DNA from: Pleurostoma richardsiae
Lineage: Eukaryota; Ascomycota; Sordariomycetes; Calosphaeriales; Pleurostomataceae
Length of the DNA stretch: 64,000 nucleotides
NCBI GenBank assembly: GCA_030052745.1
Contig: JANBVO010000007.1
Coordinates: 806,001 to 870,000 of the forward strand
Direction: 5' to 3'
In this document: piece by piece, positions 11,869 through 22,485 of the stretch
Position numbering within the stretch: the first letter of the stretch is position 1
How the letters are laid out: each line of letters starts with the position of its first letter
Program-made: the position numbers and the translations under genes
The notes under the pieces: generated by a model
What the model was told of the DNA's origin: nothing
The model's input: only the letters and a program-made list of their open reading frames with translations
Database searches by the model: none

Positions 11869-12921
11869 CTAAGGCATGATCGCTGTGATGGTGTCAGCTT
11901 GGCTAGCCGAATCGACCGTGTCCTCGTCCCTATCATCCCTCTCATCCCTGTCAGACCTGTCCGTCTTGTGGGCACCGCTGTTGTCAGGTGCAAGGGGGAA
12001 ATTCAGATGTTTCCAATCTTCGAGCTCCTCGGTGACCGACCGTAGGCGATCGCGAATGCTCTCGATCGCATAGCTGCCAAGGAGCAGGCGCAGAGGGGGG
12101 TATGAACAATGCCCAAGCTGCCAAACTAGCTCAGCACATTTCACCACACTGGTAGGCTGGCGGTCACCCAACCAGCGGACCATCCTTTTGGCATGGAGGG
12201 CGGGCGAGGACTCATGGCCATACGTCTCGCTCGCCGGTTTGATGAGGAAATGGCCCCATGTCGGCAGTGGCCTTGTCTGTGAGCCCTTCTCGTCTCTACG
12301 CACTAAGCCGGGCTCGACAAGCGTGGCCTTGACATTGAAGGAGTCGACTTCATAGAGCATAGCCTCGATTAGGCCCTCGACAGCGTACTTAGTAGCGCAG
12401 TACGGTCCTAGGCCGGGCACGCCTAGTGCTCCGGACGTAGAACTGAATATAATGTAGCGGCCAGCGCTCTGTTGGCGAAAGTAGGGGAGACTGGCATGGA
12501 TGATGTGCAACGTTCCCATGAAATTGGTCTCGAACTGATCCCGGACCTCGTGATCGTCCTGGTCCTCGCAGGCCCCAATAACGCCGTACCCGGAGCAGTT
12601 GACTACGATGTCGAGGCGGCCAAACCGGTCAAGAGCCCGCTCAAAAACACGAGCAACGGAATCTCGAGCGCGAACATCACAAAGCAGGCCCAAGCAGTGG
12701 TCGCTCTGCTCCATGGACTCCGGACTTGACTCGAATGTCCTCCCGACGGTAACAACCAGGTCCCCATGCGAGAGCGCACACTTAACAAGTGAGCGGCCTA
12801 GATGGCCGGTGCCTCCAAAGACCTGGTATTGATGGACTTTGTCAGCTGGAGATACAGATGATGAGATGCAGGAGCAGCAGCGGCGCCTGGCTTAGAGCTG
12901 CGGTAGCCACTCACCACCCAT
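11869..12921 (-). CDS. Short-chain dehydrogenase/reductase
   Basis: Minus strand, exons 12915-12921 (7 nt) and 11869-12845, giving 327 aa. The classical SDR core is present: NCSGYG (the NNAG position), FSSTSGAL with the catalytic Ser, and the Y-x3-K pair in YCATKYAVEG (about Tyr151 and Lys155), followed by VEPGLVR. The cofactor loop is unusual. Instead of TGASSGLG the N-terminus reads VFGGTGHLGRS, closer to the GGTGxxG of extended or NmrA-like SDRs. The residues after it (CALSHGDLVVTVGRT) are typical and the Arg suggests NADP(H). The C-terminus ends in a charged repeat-like tail (DRSDRDERDDRDED). The 7-nt first exon (ATGGGTG, then GTGAGT) gives the start MGADKVHQYQVFGG and keeps phase. It is an inference and the weakest part of the model. 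Substrate unknown. Confidence 0.82.
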
Positions 12922-14077
12922 ACCCTCTCTCTTGTTGGACCGTTAGGCTGGGGGGGATCGCAGCTTGACGGTAGCAGCAGCCTCGGCTTCCCAACGCTCT
13001 CTCCGGCGCTGGATGAGCCATCCCCGGCACTTCGGGTATCCATCGGGGCTCCTCGGCCACGGGAAAGATGGTTCCCTCTCACCGTTGCGCCCTTGAAAGT
13101 TATTTGTTGTCGTCTGAGTGGTCCAATACAGCGAGCGTTAGGGTCGCATGGGGGAGACGAAGCTTGTAGAGCGGTGATCGCACAGCAATCCGGTATACCT
13201 CCTGTCGACAACCTTGCGGGGTGGAATTAGCTAACCTCTTGCTTCCTGGGCTTCCTGACAAGTCTAATCGGAGCTCCGCGCCGTCCCCCGTGCCGCCGCA
13301 TATAAACGTCAATACCGTCAGGGTCTCAATTGGTAAGCTTCCCATGCAACGTTCTATCGCGCGGCCGTGACGGAACCTCAAGTTCTACGAGCTCTTTCCC
13401 ACCTGTCGTCACTCCTCATCTTGCATGGTATCACGTTTCGCTCTGTAACCGGATACATGCATCATGGTGGCTGTAATTTGGCTAATTTATTTAGTTATAC
13501 GCATATGCGCACTGCTGTCCTTTGTTGACGTCACCCGTTTTCGTTCGCATGATGTAGATACCGGGGCGCATTCTGCATATCCACACATTCATTGGTACGG
13601 AACCAATGCGTGCCGCCAGATATGTCAGCGCTCTGTCCAGTCATATTGGTGCACGCACTATTACTACCTATTCTACCTGCCAGCCTGCCTACCTACCTGA
13701 CCTGACTAAGTTACTGCACGTTCTGCACGGGGTATCCATCCCAGAGCACGCAAGGGCACGTTTTTAGCACGTTGGCCAATCAGCAGGCCACCTATTTTTA
13801 TGTTTGGCGAGAATTCGGGAGGCAATCATTAGGGAAAGACAGCAATTACTTGTGACCGAGACTATCGTCAGGGTTGAAAAGTGCTCGAGTAGGTAATTAG
13901 GCTTGAGGCTCCGGCGTTGTCTGACGTGAGACTCTCGTGGGACGCTCTTATAAATGCCCAGTGCGACTGATCTCTAGAACCTAGCTATATATGAGACCTG
14001 CCTTACCTCTCCCTGCTTGCGATATTGAATCAAGTCATTGAGACAGACGAAATCCCGGAAATTCCTGCTCCTTTCCC
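12922..14077. other. Divergent intergenic region, SDR and ARD promoters
   Basis: Two genes diverge from this region. Next to the dioxygenase gene there is a TATA-like CTATATATGAG at 13983-13993, about 90 bases before its start codon. Short TACC repeats lie around 13685-13698. No coding sequence is recognised. Confidence 0.5.
13983..13993 (+). promoter_or_regulatory. TATA-like box upstream of acireductone dioxygenase
   Basis: CTATATATGAG lies about 85-95 bases before the ATG at 14078, a usual distance in fungal genes with short leaders. The call rests on sequence resemblance and position only. Confidence 0.45.
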
Positions 14078-14813
14078 ATGACAATGAAGGCTTATCTTTA
14101 TGATAACCAGCCGGTAAGACCCCCCATGGATCCTGCACTTGAGGGTATATTTGTTCTAAACCTGTGCTCGTAGGGCGACCAGCGCCTTCCCCACGACTCG
14201 GGCAAGGCAGTCGACGCCGAGGAGCTGAAGAAGCTTGGCGTTCTCTACTACCGCATCCCTGATGTCGAGGACGTCAACACTCTGGCCGCAGAGCGGGGCT
14301 ATAGAAATCGCGACGAGATCACGGTGTCGCCGGAGAAGATGGGCGACGTCTACGAGTCCAAGGTGAAGATGTTCTTCGACGAACACCTGCACGAGGACGA
14401 GGAGATCAGGTACATTCGCGACGGCGCAGGCTATTTTGATGTACGAAACAAGGGCGACCAATGGGTCCGGATTCAGCTCGACAAGGTGCGAACTACTGCT
14501 TGCTTCATCGCTGGCCAGGGATACTGACAGACTGTCTGCCTCTCCGAATAGGACGATCTCATCATCCTTCCTCCGGGCATTTACCACCGTTTTACCACCG
14601 ACGAGAGCAATGTAAGTGCAAAGAATCTACCACGATAACCCCCTTTCCGATAACCCCTGTACCGGAGTCAGACAGGGTCATTAACGCCATCTATAGTACA
14701 TACAAGCTATGCGCCTCTTCAAGGACGAGCCCAAGTGGACGCCCCTGAACAGGAACGGCGATCTCGACTCCAACCCGCACCGGAAGGAGTATGTCTTGCA
14801 GTATCTCGGTTAA
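14078..14813 (+). CDS. ADI1: Acireductone dioxygenase, methionine salvage
   Basis: Four exons, 14078-14113, 14174-14485, 14552-14611 and 14697-14813, encode 174 aa, the usual size of the eukaryotic ARD family. The enzyme oxidises the acireductone of the methionine salvage pathway to the 2-keto precursor of methionine and formate when Fe(II) is bound. The cupin metal ligands are visible: His83, His85 and Glu89 in HLHEDEEIR, and His128 in PPGIYHRF. The C-terminus ([12 protein letters not shown], then KEYVLQYLG) is typical. All introns start GTAAG or GTGCG, end AG and fall in phase 0. Two ATGs six bases apart (14078 and 14084) could start the protein; the first is used here. Expected location is cytosol or nucleus. 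Confidence 0.95.
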
Positions 14814-16383
14814 CCTGGTCCGATGAATGAAGAGATGTTTTGTGCTCGAGGCGGTAGTTGAGAGTCGATCGTGATGCCAGACTCCTACGTAGCATCCAAT
14901 ATGCTTTTTTTTCCTCTGTGCCTTATGTTGTCATAGGTGCTGCGCCTAACAATCCCTTTTGTCTGCAAGACGTCGTCTCCAATGTTTGGGAAAGGGCAAA
15001 TATTGCATTGTTCAGATCCATGACCGAGTCAAGATGTTGGCCGTAATATGTACCTGACGGTCTGTAGTCCGCGACCTCCCTGTGGCCCGCCAGTCCATCA
15101 ATCATTGGTTTGATGGGCATTTTGGCTATATCTACTTGCTGAGTTCTCCGCGAGGCATGTTTTGTATCTCGCGCAAGATATTTGCCGTAAAGCCCACCCT
15201 CCTTTTTTTTGCTTTTACACTCGCCACACTTTCAAGAGCACGGAGAACTGCCACGACGTTTCGGTTTGGGCCATGGAGGCCGGATTGTCTCCAAGCCTGT
15301 ATCACATCGATAAGTTGCGTACATTCATATTGTAATATGTCGATATAGAGACAGGAGATCCGGAGACTACTGGAAACGCGAGCTGCGGTTAGACTACCTA
15401 TTTGGCCCAACTGGATTGGGTGACAGCCCGCTTTGATAGATCAATATGCTCTTTAGTTTCTACTAGCATGAACGTCGAACGGTTTGCTAGAGAGCGACCC
15501 ATTTCGTGGATGGGCTGGGTCTGTCTTATTCATCGTATCTTGTGCATTTGCTCTGGGATAGTGCTTCGCCTCTACCATATCAACTGACCGTGGAACGTGA
15601 ATGCCTACAAAAAAGTAGGTCCTGTCCCAGCAGTGGGCAGTCGTACTAGAGGTAGGAGTCCCGGGGGGATGCTTCTTAGCCAGCACGGTATTCACTGCCA
15701 GGGGCGATAGCTACGGACAGAGACGCGACCAGTTCAAGGTAGCATGACCGCAATGACAGGAGAAAGACAGACTGTGCAACCCTGACGCTGTTCAAATGTC
15801 CCGCATACTTGTTTTTCAAGACATATTCAGAGGCTTGAAGCCTCATGTATGCATCTACTAACACTGCATACCGAGTATAGGCACGAGATGAGTGCAATCT
15901 CCTGACCGGAATGGTATTGCCTATCTGAGAACGGGCTATTACCCTGAAAGCTTATGCCCTGGCAGATCGCCTGGCCTTCAGCGCGCTGTGCAATCCTTCC
16001 CAGACCAGACTGAAGTGAAGTGCAGCTCTGGCAGGCCAGCTGGGTACGAAGTGTAGAGCAGATGCCTAGATCGACACTAGTAGACGGCATCACTTGGCAT
16101 GTCCGGCCTGAATGATGCAGCTCTACTACCGAGACATGCATACTCGACAGCTTGCAACAGGCTAATGCGTGGGCAACACGACGAGTACAGATCCTCATTA
16201 GCTTTGGGACATGAAGATCCAAACATTTAGACCGCCTAAGCATGTTCAAGACTAACCGAGACGCCATATAACTCTATAACCTTTAAGCAACTCATATGCG
16301 ACGTTCCCTCATGTGCCACCGGCTCTTGGGCCATGTTCACCCTAACGCCGTAAATGCTAGTGAAATGACTGAAAGCGTGACCT
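14814..16383. other. Intergenic 3' region between convergent genes
   Basis: The stretch lies between the 3' ends of the dioxygenase and Derlin genes, so it holds two terminators and about 1.2 kb of other sequence. The open frames found here are short, overlap on opposite strands and match no family I know. No repeat or tRNA is visible. Confidence 0.5.
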
Positions 16384-17200
16384 TTACCGCACGTCAGGGG
16401 GGGCCACTTCCGCACCAGCAACGGCAATCTCATGGTTGATCCCGTCCGCTGTCTCGTCTCTCGGCCGTCCCTCGAGAAGTCGTCGCCACCATATCGGAGG
16501 GTCGAGCGGGCGTGACCCGTTGTGGAGTGGGGGATAGACGTCGGTGAAGAAGTACCAGATATGCCCAATAACAACTCCCATGATTTCGTCTTTCGGGACC
16601 GTTCCGTGCAGCACGAGGCTGAAGCCCATCAATACCCATGGCAGATACGGCGCAGTAAACACGAGCAAGCCAAGGAAGCTCAGTCTTGTGTCAGGGTTGC
16701 GGCGCGACCAAATATACACCAGGGTCGAGGAGAGAGGGTGGCCGAGAAAGGGCATCGACACGAGGGGTGAGAGGCAGATCAAGCTTGTCATGGCATATAA
16801 GAGAAGCCATGAGAAGTGTGCTGGGGACCGACCAGACGATTCCTCCAGCAAGCGCGAGTACCGCTGTAGGAAATAAACGTGGAAGAGGAGGTCGAGTGAG
16901 AACGGCCCGAAGTATAAGAAGGTGGTAAGGAGGCGCCAGTACTGTCAAACAGCCCCGTCGGTTAGTGACAGATTAAGCAGTAAGGGAGTTACAAGACTGA
17001 ACGCTGAAGGCTTGTCTTACCTGGCCATTGTGGAAGACGGAGCGGAAGCTGTAGAACAGCTGGAATGGATTAACCATCTGGCACTGTACCAACGCGCTTG
17101 TGAGCACTGTCGCAGTTGTCCACCACCGCGTGCAGATTGGCATCTCCCAGAACCATTCCTCAAGCGGGAACCGGGCGCCTTGTCCTAGCATTTGGTCCAT
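16384..17200 (-). CDS. DER1: Derlin (Der1-like ERAD protein)
   Basis: Two minus-strand exons, 17021-17200 and 16384-16941, encode 245 aa. Derlins are inactive rhomboid-fold membrane proteins that help extract misfolded proteins from the ER for proteasomal degradation, working with Cdc48/p97. Family features in order: a charged start followed by FPLEEWFWEMPICTRWW, VNPFQLFYSFRSVF, YWRLLTTFLYFGPFSLDLLF, then FLGHPLSSTLVYIWSRRNPD and the WYFF segment (IGHIWYFFTDVYPPL). About six membrane segments are present. The cytosolic tail (PIWWRRLLEGRPRDE) is polar, but I see no clear SHP box for p97 binding. The 79-bp intron starts GTAAGA and ends GACAG. ATG 17200 is chosen; a second in-frame ATG lies nine bases downstream. 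Confidence 0.93.
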
Positions 17201-17934
17201 TACGCGACTCGATGTGCCTGCTTCGCGAACAACGTTGCTGAGGTGTTGGTGGGTTATTCGTAAATCTGTGCTCCCTGTATCTATCGATTTTGATGGTGGA
17301 AGGCGGGGAAGCAGTTCGTTGTGGAATAACCGGCTCGATGATCCGCTGGTAGGAGCCCTGGCCAATATGCTGAGGTCACAGGGCTGGAGAGAAAGGCGAC
17401 GTTGAAGTCAATGTGGCCTCAAATCATGGGTCAAAAGGTAAGCCCCAGCGTACCGAACACTCACTCCGCGACCGCTGTGGTGCGTAGTGCGAGAACCCGG
17501 AGGTCTGACTACTGACTAAGCTAGGTAGGTACAGTGCCTTAGGGCACCTGACTTTAGCAAGTGAAGTGGCTGGTGCCGGATACCAGCCACCCAAATTCAA
17601 TTAAGAAATAGAAGAATAAAGCACGATCGCCGGACGCGTCGAATGCGCGTCACTTTCATTGATCGAGTTCGAGGGACCTGGACTTGCCTTTTCCTGTAAT
17701 TGTGTGTGTGCCTCCCAGCCACCTCTGTTTCCCACCACCGGCTCGGTCAATCAGCCTCACCTCCCTCTCGTTTCTGAGAAAACAATTCGAAGTCCATGCT
17801 AAGAACAAACTGCCAGCTCGCATTTCACCGGCGGCCCTCGTTTCGATTGCGCGCAGCTCTACCATCAAGGGGCGAACATTTCATCACGGTGCAATTGTCG
17901 GTCGCACACCCGCGCGATAGCAAGCAGATCAAGC
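17201..17934. other. Shared divergent promoter, Derlin and CENP-A
   Basis: A 734-bp region separates the start codons of two divergently transcribed genes, so it must contain both promoters. A CTAGGTAGGTAC repeat unit lies at 17521-17532. Pyrimidine-rich DNA from about 17680 to 17790 precedes the histone gene. I see no clear TATA box for either gene. Confidence 0.5.
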
Positions 17935-18529
17935 ATGGCCGGCCGACGGTCGAATGGCTCAACACCGAGGAGGGGAGGCAAGACTGGGCGCAAGTCAGTC
18001 GCCGCTAGCAGGACAGCAAGAACAAGCAATGTACAGCGTATGATGCGCTCCTACTCCCCTCGACTAACGGCGTCGGCTGATGTTTCGCACAGCTGGCGAC
18101 CCAGTACCGCAAAGGGCAAAGAGGAGATACCGCCCCGGCACCGTCGCATTGAGGGAAATCCGGAGATACCAGAATAGCACCGATCTGCTACTCTTAAAGC
18201 TCCCTTTCGCAAGATTGGTATGTCCTGACCTCCCTGCCTCGACTTTCCCGGGCCGTGCTGCACCCAAATTTCATAAGCTGTCGCTTACACGGAGTATTGT
18301 CTACCAGGTTCGCGAGATAGCGATGACAATGCGACCGAGAGACGAGGAGATGCGGTGGCAGTCACAAGCGATACAGGCGCTGCAGGAAGCTGCCGAAGCG
18401 TTCCTTGTCCATCTCTTTGAAGATACAAACCTTTGCGCTATACATGCTAAAAGAGTCACCATCATGCAGAAGGACATCCAGTTGGCCAGGCGAATACGTG
18501 GCGTCTGGGGAGGAGCGGGTTGGATATGA
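17935..18529 (+). CDS. CENPA: Centromeric histone H3 variant (CENP-A/CenH3)
   Basis: Three exons, 17935-18037, 18093-18217 and 18308-18529, encode 149 aa. It replaces H3 in centromeric nucleosomes and specifies the kinetochore site. The histone fold is clear ([61 protein letters not shown]). Features that make it CENP-A rather than H3: the N-terminal tail lacks the ARTKQTARKS and KAPRK sequences and is instead Arg/Gly/Ser-rich; loop 1 ([13 protein letters not shown]) is longer than in H3 and has Trp where H3 has Phe; and the C-terminus extends past RIRG to VWGGAGWI. The first intron uses donor GTATGATG rather than an earlier GTACAG, because only that choice keeps phase. Both introns are absent from most replication-coupled H3 genes. 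N-tail junction is the least certain point. Confidence 0.95.
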
Positions 18530-20352
18530 CCTTTCTGTGTCCATCAGAACCTCAGGGATGTCTCAATGGAGTCCCCCGCTTCTTGCATTGAGGTGATGAT
18601 GTTTCGGTTCTCTATACAGATGTGGGCCGGCCAGCTTGGGCTGAGGACGGTGGCGGCGTTTTGGTCCTTTGGTTTTCGGGACGGGGAAGCGGGGATCTAC
18701 GGACTCCTTCGTGTGCTCTCTGGCGTTTACAGGCAATTATTTGGCGTTATCCATGGGAGAACTGTTCGCTCAGGCTGTGGGAGTGGTCTCGCCGGAGGTT
18801 CACAAAGAGACCTCATGCGGATCCCGAGATCGCGTTCCTCGGCGGTCTGTTCGCCTAAATCTTAGGCGTAGTTAGGCATGTTATGATCCGGGCAAATACT
18901 ACTCGCTTCCACTCGCCATACACAACTTTGACGGCTCAGTGGCTCGGCCTCCTCGCCCGCTCCAAGTGCCGGCTGTCGCCGCATTCAAAATCCCGAGTCC
19001 AAGAAAGCACGGAGTCGGCTCTTGAAGACGCCAGCAGGGACGAGCTTATGCTTCGCGATGCGGAGAGACATACAATGGCCATGATGAGCAAATTTCGGAG
19101 GATGTCTCCAACCTCGCGGGGGATACGGCAATCGTGCTTCGGACGCCTAGGCTACACACCAAGCAGTCATGACGAGTTCGAGGGAGGAGCATCACGTGGG
19201 TTGAGGTTTGCCGGTCCAGAAGGTTTCCGAGTATCTTTGTCTCTAAACTTGCCCTCCGCGCCATCGTCGTCCCTGTCCTGCTGTGGTGCGATCCGCTGCA
19301 GCTGTCCATTTTCTGTCAGGTTTCCACCGTTTTCTTCGTCACCTCCGACCTACTGATTTTGGTGGCACGGGGCGACAAGCCCCCTCGGCCCGGAGGCGTT
19401 GGCGTTAGGTTGATGTGGTCAGTGAAACCCATCCATACCATCACGCGTGAGAGGCATCCTTCCTAGCTAGAGTCTGTCCTCTAAAGGACGCCGGCGAGAC
19501 GCTAGCCCTCACCCGCAAAACGGTCCGCAGTCTGAGTCGGACGACACCTATTTATTATCTGCCCCAATGACAGTGCAGGGCTTGTGATGACGGTAAGCTC
19601 TTCAGAGAAAGAGAAACGGACAGAGCTGAGTGACGGAAGCAGCATGTCGGTCATATCAGGAGTGGTCTAGCGGTCTGGTTCCATGGGGCCATTCCTTTGG
19701 CCGGCGAGCCTTGCCTCTCTCGTAGGGGTAGACGCCGGAACACTGGATGTGTCCCATAAAAGTCCAATTATCCTCCTGTGTGTTTGCGCGAGGAGCCGGC
19801 CAAGGGAGACGTTGAAACGCGGTCACGGCAGATTCCAAGCAGTCGTCCCTGCTAAAAGATTTATTAGCATACTCATCAAGGTCTCTTCCAATCGAAGGCT
19901 TCATGTGAAGATGTAGAAAGATAGATGGATATTATGCTGTTTCCTGTCTGAAATATCAGCTCGGAGCATTCGCTCACGGAGCACCTGGTAGACCCGAACA
20001 ACGCAAACCCACGCCATGCCAACCAGAGGAGATGCGATAGGCAGCTGCAGGGCCGCCACTTCCTAAACGCCGCTAGCCGAACGCAATGGATATCTGCAAC
20101 GTGGGCGCCGAAGGAGGAGGGAGCGAGTGATGCAATGCGGCTCAGAAGGCCCCTAAATGGAGAAAAGGAGGGCAAAGGAGAAAAGGGGGGGCTAATAAAA
20201 AGAGGGATCATTGCCTGTCATCTTGTCGTATCGCCTCAGTCTGGCCCATACGATGTGGGCTGGGTAATAGTCGAGTAGCCGTGAAACGTGTTCCCCTCGG
20301 CAACCCACTTTCGTTCGATCTGATAGCCATGAGTACCATTCAATTCCTTTTT
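18530..20352. other. Intergenic 3' region between CENP-A and bHLH genes
   Basis: The stretch lies between two convergent 3' ends. Several open frames of 60-157 codons exist but have no recognisable domain, and those on opposite strands overlap. No repeat, tRNA or mobile element is visible. A short A/G-rich patch at about 20155-20190 precedes the 3' end of the bHLH gene. Confidence 0.45.
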
Positions 20353-22485
20353 TCACGTTTGGGACGATCCGTCCTTCTCATCGCTTGGGCTCTCGCGTCC
20401 GTCCCCGTCGCGTCGGGCATATGCTTCTCTGAGCTTCCCCATGTTCACGAGGAGGTCGTCTCTCTCTCTTTCTAGCGCGTCCCGTTCCCGCTCCAGAGAC
20501 TGGATATGCCGCCGCGCCAGGTCTAGCACCTCGGCCTTGCTTACGCGCTTTTCGCCAAAATCAAAGCTCTGCATACCTGAACCGTCAGCAGCCCCTGAGC
20601 TCGGCGCACGCATTGGATCCGGCAAGGCGTCGAGGAGGCTCTCGAACTGCGCGTTCAGGCGGTTGCGGTACTGTTTCTCAACGAGATTGTGAGAGTTGCG
20701 GGACTTCCGCTCGTCTGCAGTCTCGCTGGGTCGATGGACCGTGTTCTTAGATGTGCGAGATGCGGAGCGCAGCTTGCTGAGTGGCTTTTGCTTGGTAAGG
20801 CTAGCACCGGAGGGACCCGGCGCCGTCGTTATGTGTGATGCGATATCCATCTGAGCCTGTACCTGACCACTCGCCAGTGATGGCGAGGTCCTCGTCCGCT
20901 TGCTGCCAGGGTTGCCGTAGCTGTGGGTGCTCCCTGTATCGGCCTCGGGCCCCGAGAATTCCCCGTCCTGGCTTTCGCTCAGCGACCGATGGGGATGCGG
21001 GACATGCGCGAATGTCCCCGGGAACGACCTGCTCAGGCTGCCACCACTGTCGAGCGGAGGTTCTGCACCGTCGATGCTGCTTCCTGGCCCCCACGGATAA
21101 GGATGGTCGAAGTGCGGTGAGGCATTCTGCAGGTGCGCTGGTGCTATATATTCAGGAAAGGACGGCTCAGGCGGCGCGCCCTGGCTGTATGATCCCTCGA
21201 AAAGGCCGGCGCTCGAATGTCCAGAGATGACTGAGGAAGCATCGCTGCCGTAGAGTGAGTTGCCGCTAGGCGAGTGCCAGTCGGCGCCGGCCTGGAAGAC
21301 GAGCGTGCTGGGATCGGATGAGGATAGGACCGCGTAGGGCGCGGATGGCGGGTAAGCGGCGGTGGTGACGGTCAGCGGTGGTGGGCCAACGGAGGGTACC
21401 AACGTCCGTGTGCCGGCGCGCGCAGAGGAGATGGCGGACGGGTACGAGTATGCCGGAGGCGCCGGAGGGTGCCGACGGCCGGGGTTGGACCCGGTGTTGG
21501 GCCCTGTGATAGTGGGACGATTGGCGGCTAAGGTGGCGTGCTGCGGGCCGTCCAGAGGATCCAGAACATCGGGACGGAATTGGGGTGATGACGGCGTCCC
21601 GGCAATCACCTGCTCAGCGGTAACCTGTTAGTTTTCGGCCGACAGAGCCACATTATCGCCACGCCAGAATGACAAAGAACCCGCATGAATGGTCCAAAGC
21701 AAAAACAATGGGGATCGAGAAGCGGAGGCGGAAAATCGAAAGAGGGAAGGGGGAAAAAAAAAGGGTGCTGGAAAGGGGGAAGAACAAAGAGAAAGAAAAA
21801 AAAGAAGAGGGAGGACCCCCGCAAGAAACGAGCATGCCACCTTCTGCGCCCTGAACGCCCGCCGAAGTGCCTCTGGCTAAGCACCCGGCCGCGGCAGCGC
21901 GAAACGGCCTCCCAAAACTTCCAGCTCGCGCCTTCTCGGTGCGGCTGAGTCTGGACCTGACCCATTACCTACACATGACGTGATAAAGCAGTCATAAGAC
22001 TGTCATCGTTTTGCCGACTGCAGGAAGGGGATCCAGATCCCGGGGTCCCGAACCCCCGGATCTCAACATCGCTGGTGTGACCGGGACCCACTGGGGCCCG
22101 TCCTCCGGACAGATCTGGACGATCTCACACGCAACGTGGCCAGGCCGCCCGCGGCAGCCATCAACATCTGACTTTGACTAAAGCCGGGCTGTGCGGGTGG
22201 ACTTCTCCTTCGCACCGCCCGCAGAAACTTCCGCAACGTTTCCCATACCCAGCACTCGCCAGGGACGCTGAGCCTGGCCGCTCCGGCTCATCCCACGCCC
22301 AGCGCAAGCGCACTGGCGGCAGTCCAAGTGGACTTCTGTGGCTTGATGGAGGCTTCCAAAAGCAAGCCCTGTCTCGGGCGAGAAACCGACTCGGGACGAG
22401 AAAAGCAGAGATGGGGTTGTATGCGTACCTCCACGTCGTCTGCCGCATAGCTGAAGTACCGGTCTTCTTCTCCTTCGTGAGCCAT
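20353..22485 (-). CDS. bHLH transcription factor with SREBP-like basic region
   Basis: The main exon, 20353-21624, is certain. A likely first exon, 22429-22485 (MAHEGEEDRYFSYAADDVE), is inferred from phase and a good donor (GTACGC), giving 442 aa and an 804-bp intron. The first ~280 residues are Ser/Pro/Gly-rich. The bHLH domain lies near the C-terminus: basic region and helix 1 in SRNSHNLVEKQYRNRLNAQF, a long loop rich in Ala/Ser/Gly, then KRVSKAEVLDLARRHIQSLE. It continues into a heptad-like charged helix (ERERDALERERDDLL). The Tyr in EKQYR sits where most bHLH proteins have Arg, as in the SREBP subgroup, which permits E-box and sterol-element-like sites. There is no membrane segment, so it is not a cleaved SREBP. 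The bHLH acts as a dimer in the nucleus. Target genes are not evident. Confidence 0.85.
21625..22428 (-). other. Probable long intron in the bHLH gene, polypyrimidine-rich
   Basis: On the coding strand this is an 804-bp stretch with a strong pyrimidine run (complement of 21715-21830, almost only C and T). Its acceptor is CTAACAG at 21625-21631. At 804 bp it would be far longer than every other intron in the window. A further small exon within 21841-21965 is possible. The alternative is that translation starts elsewhere and this is leader sequence. Confidence 0.45.
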
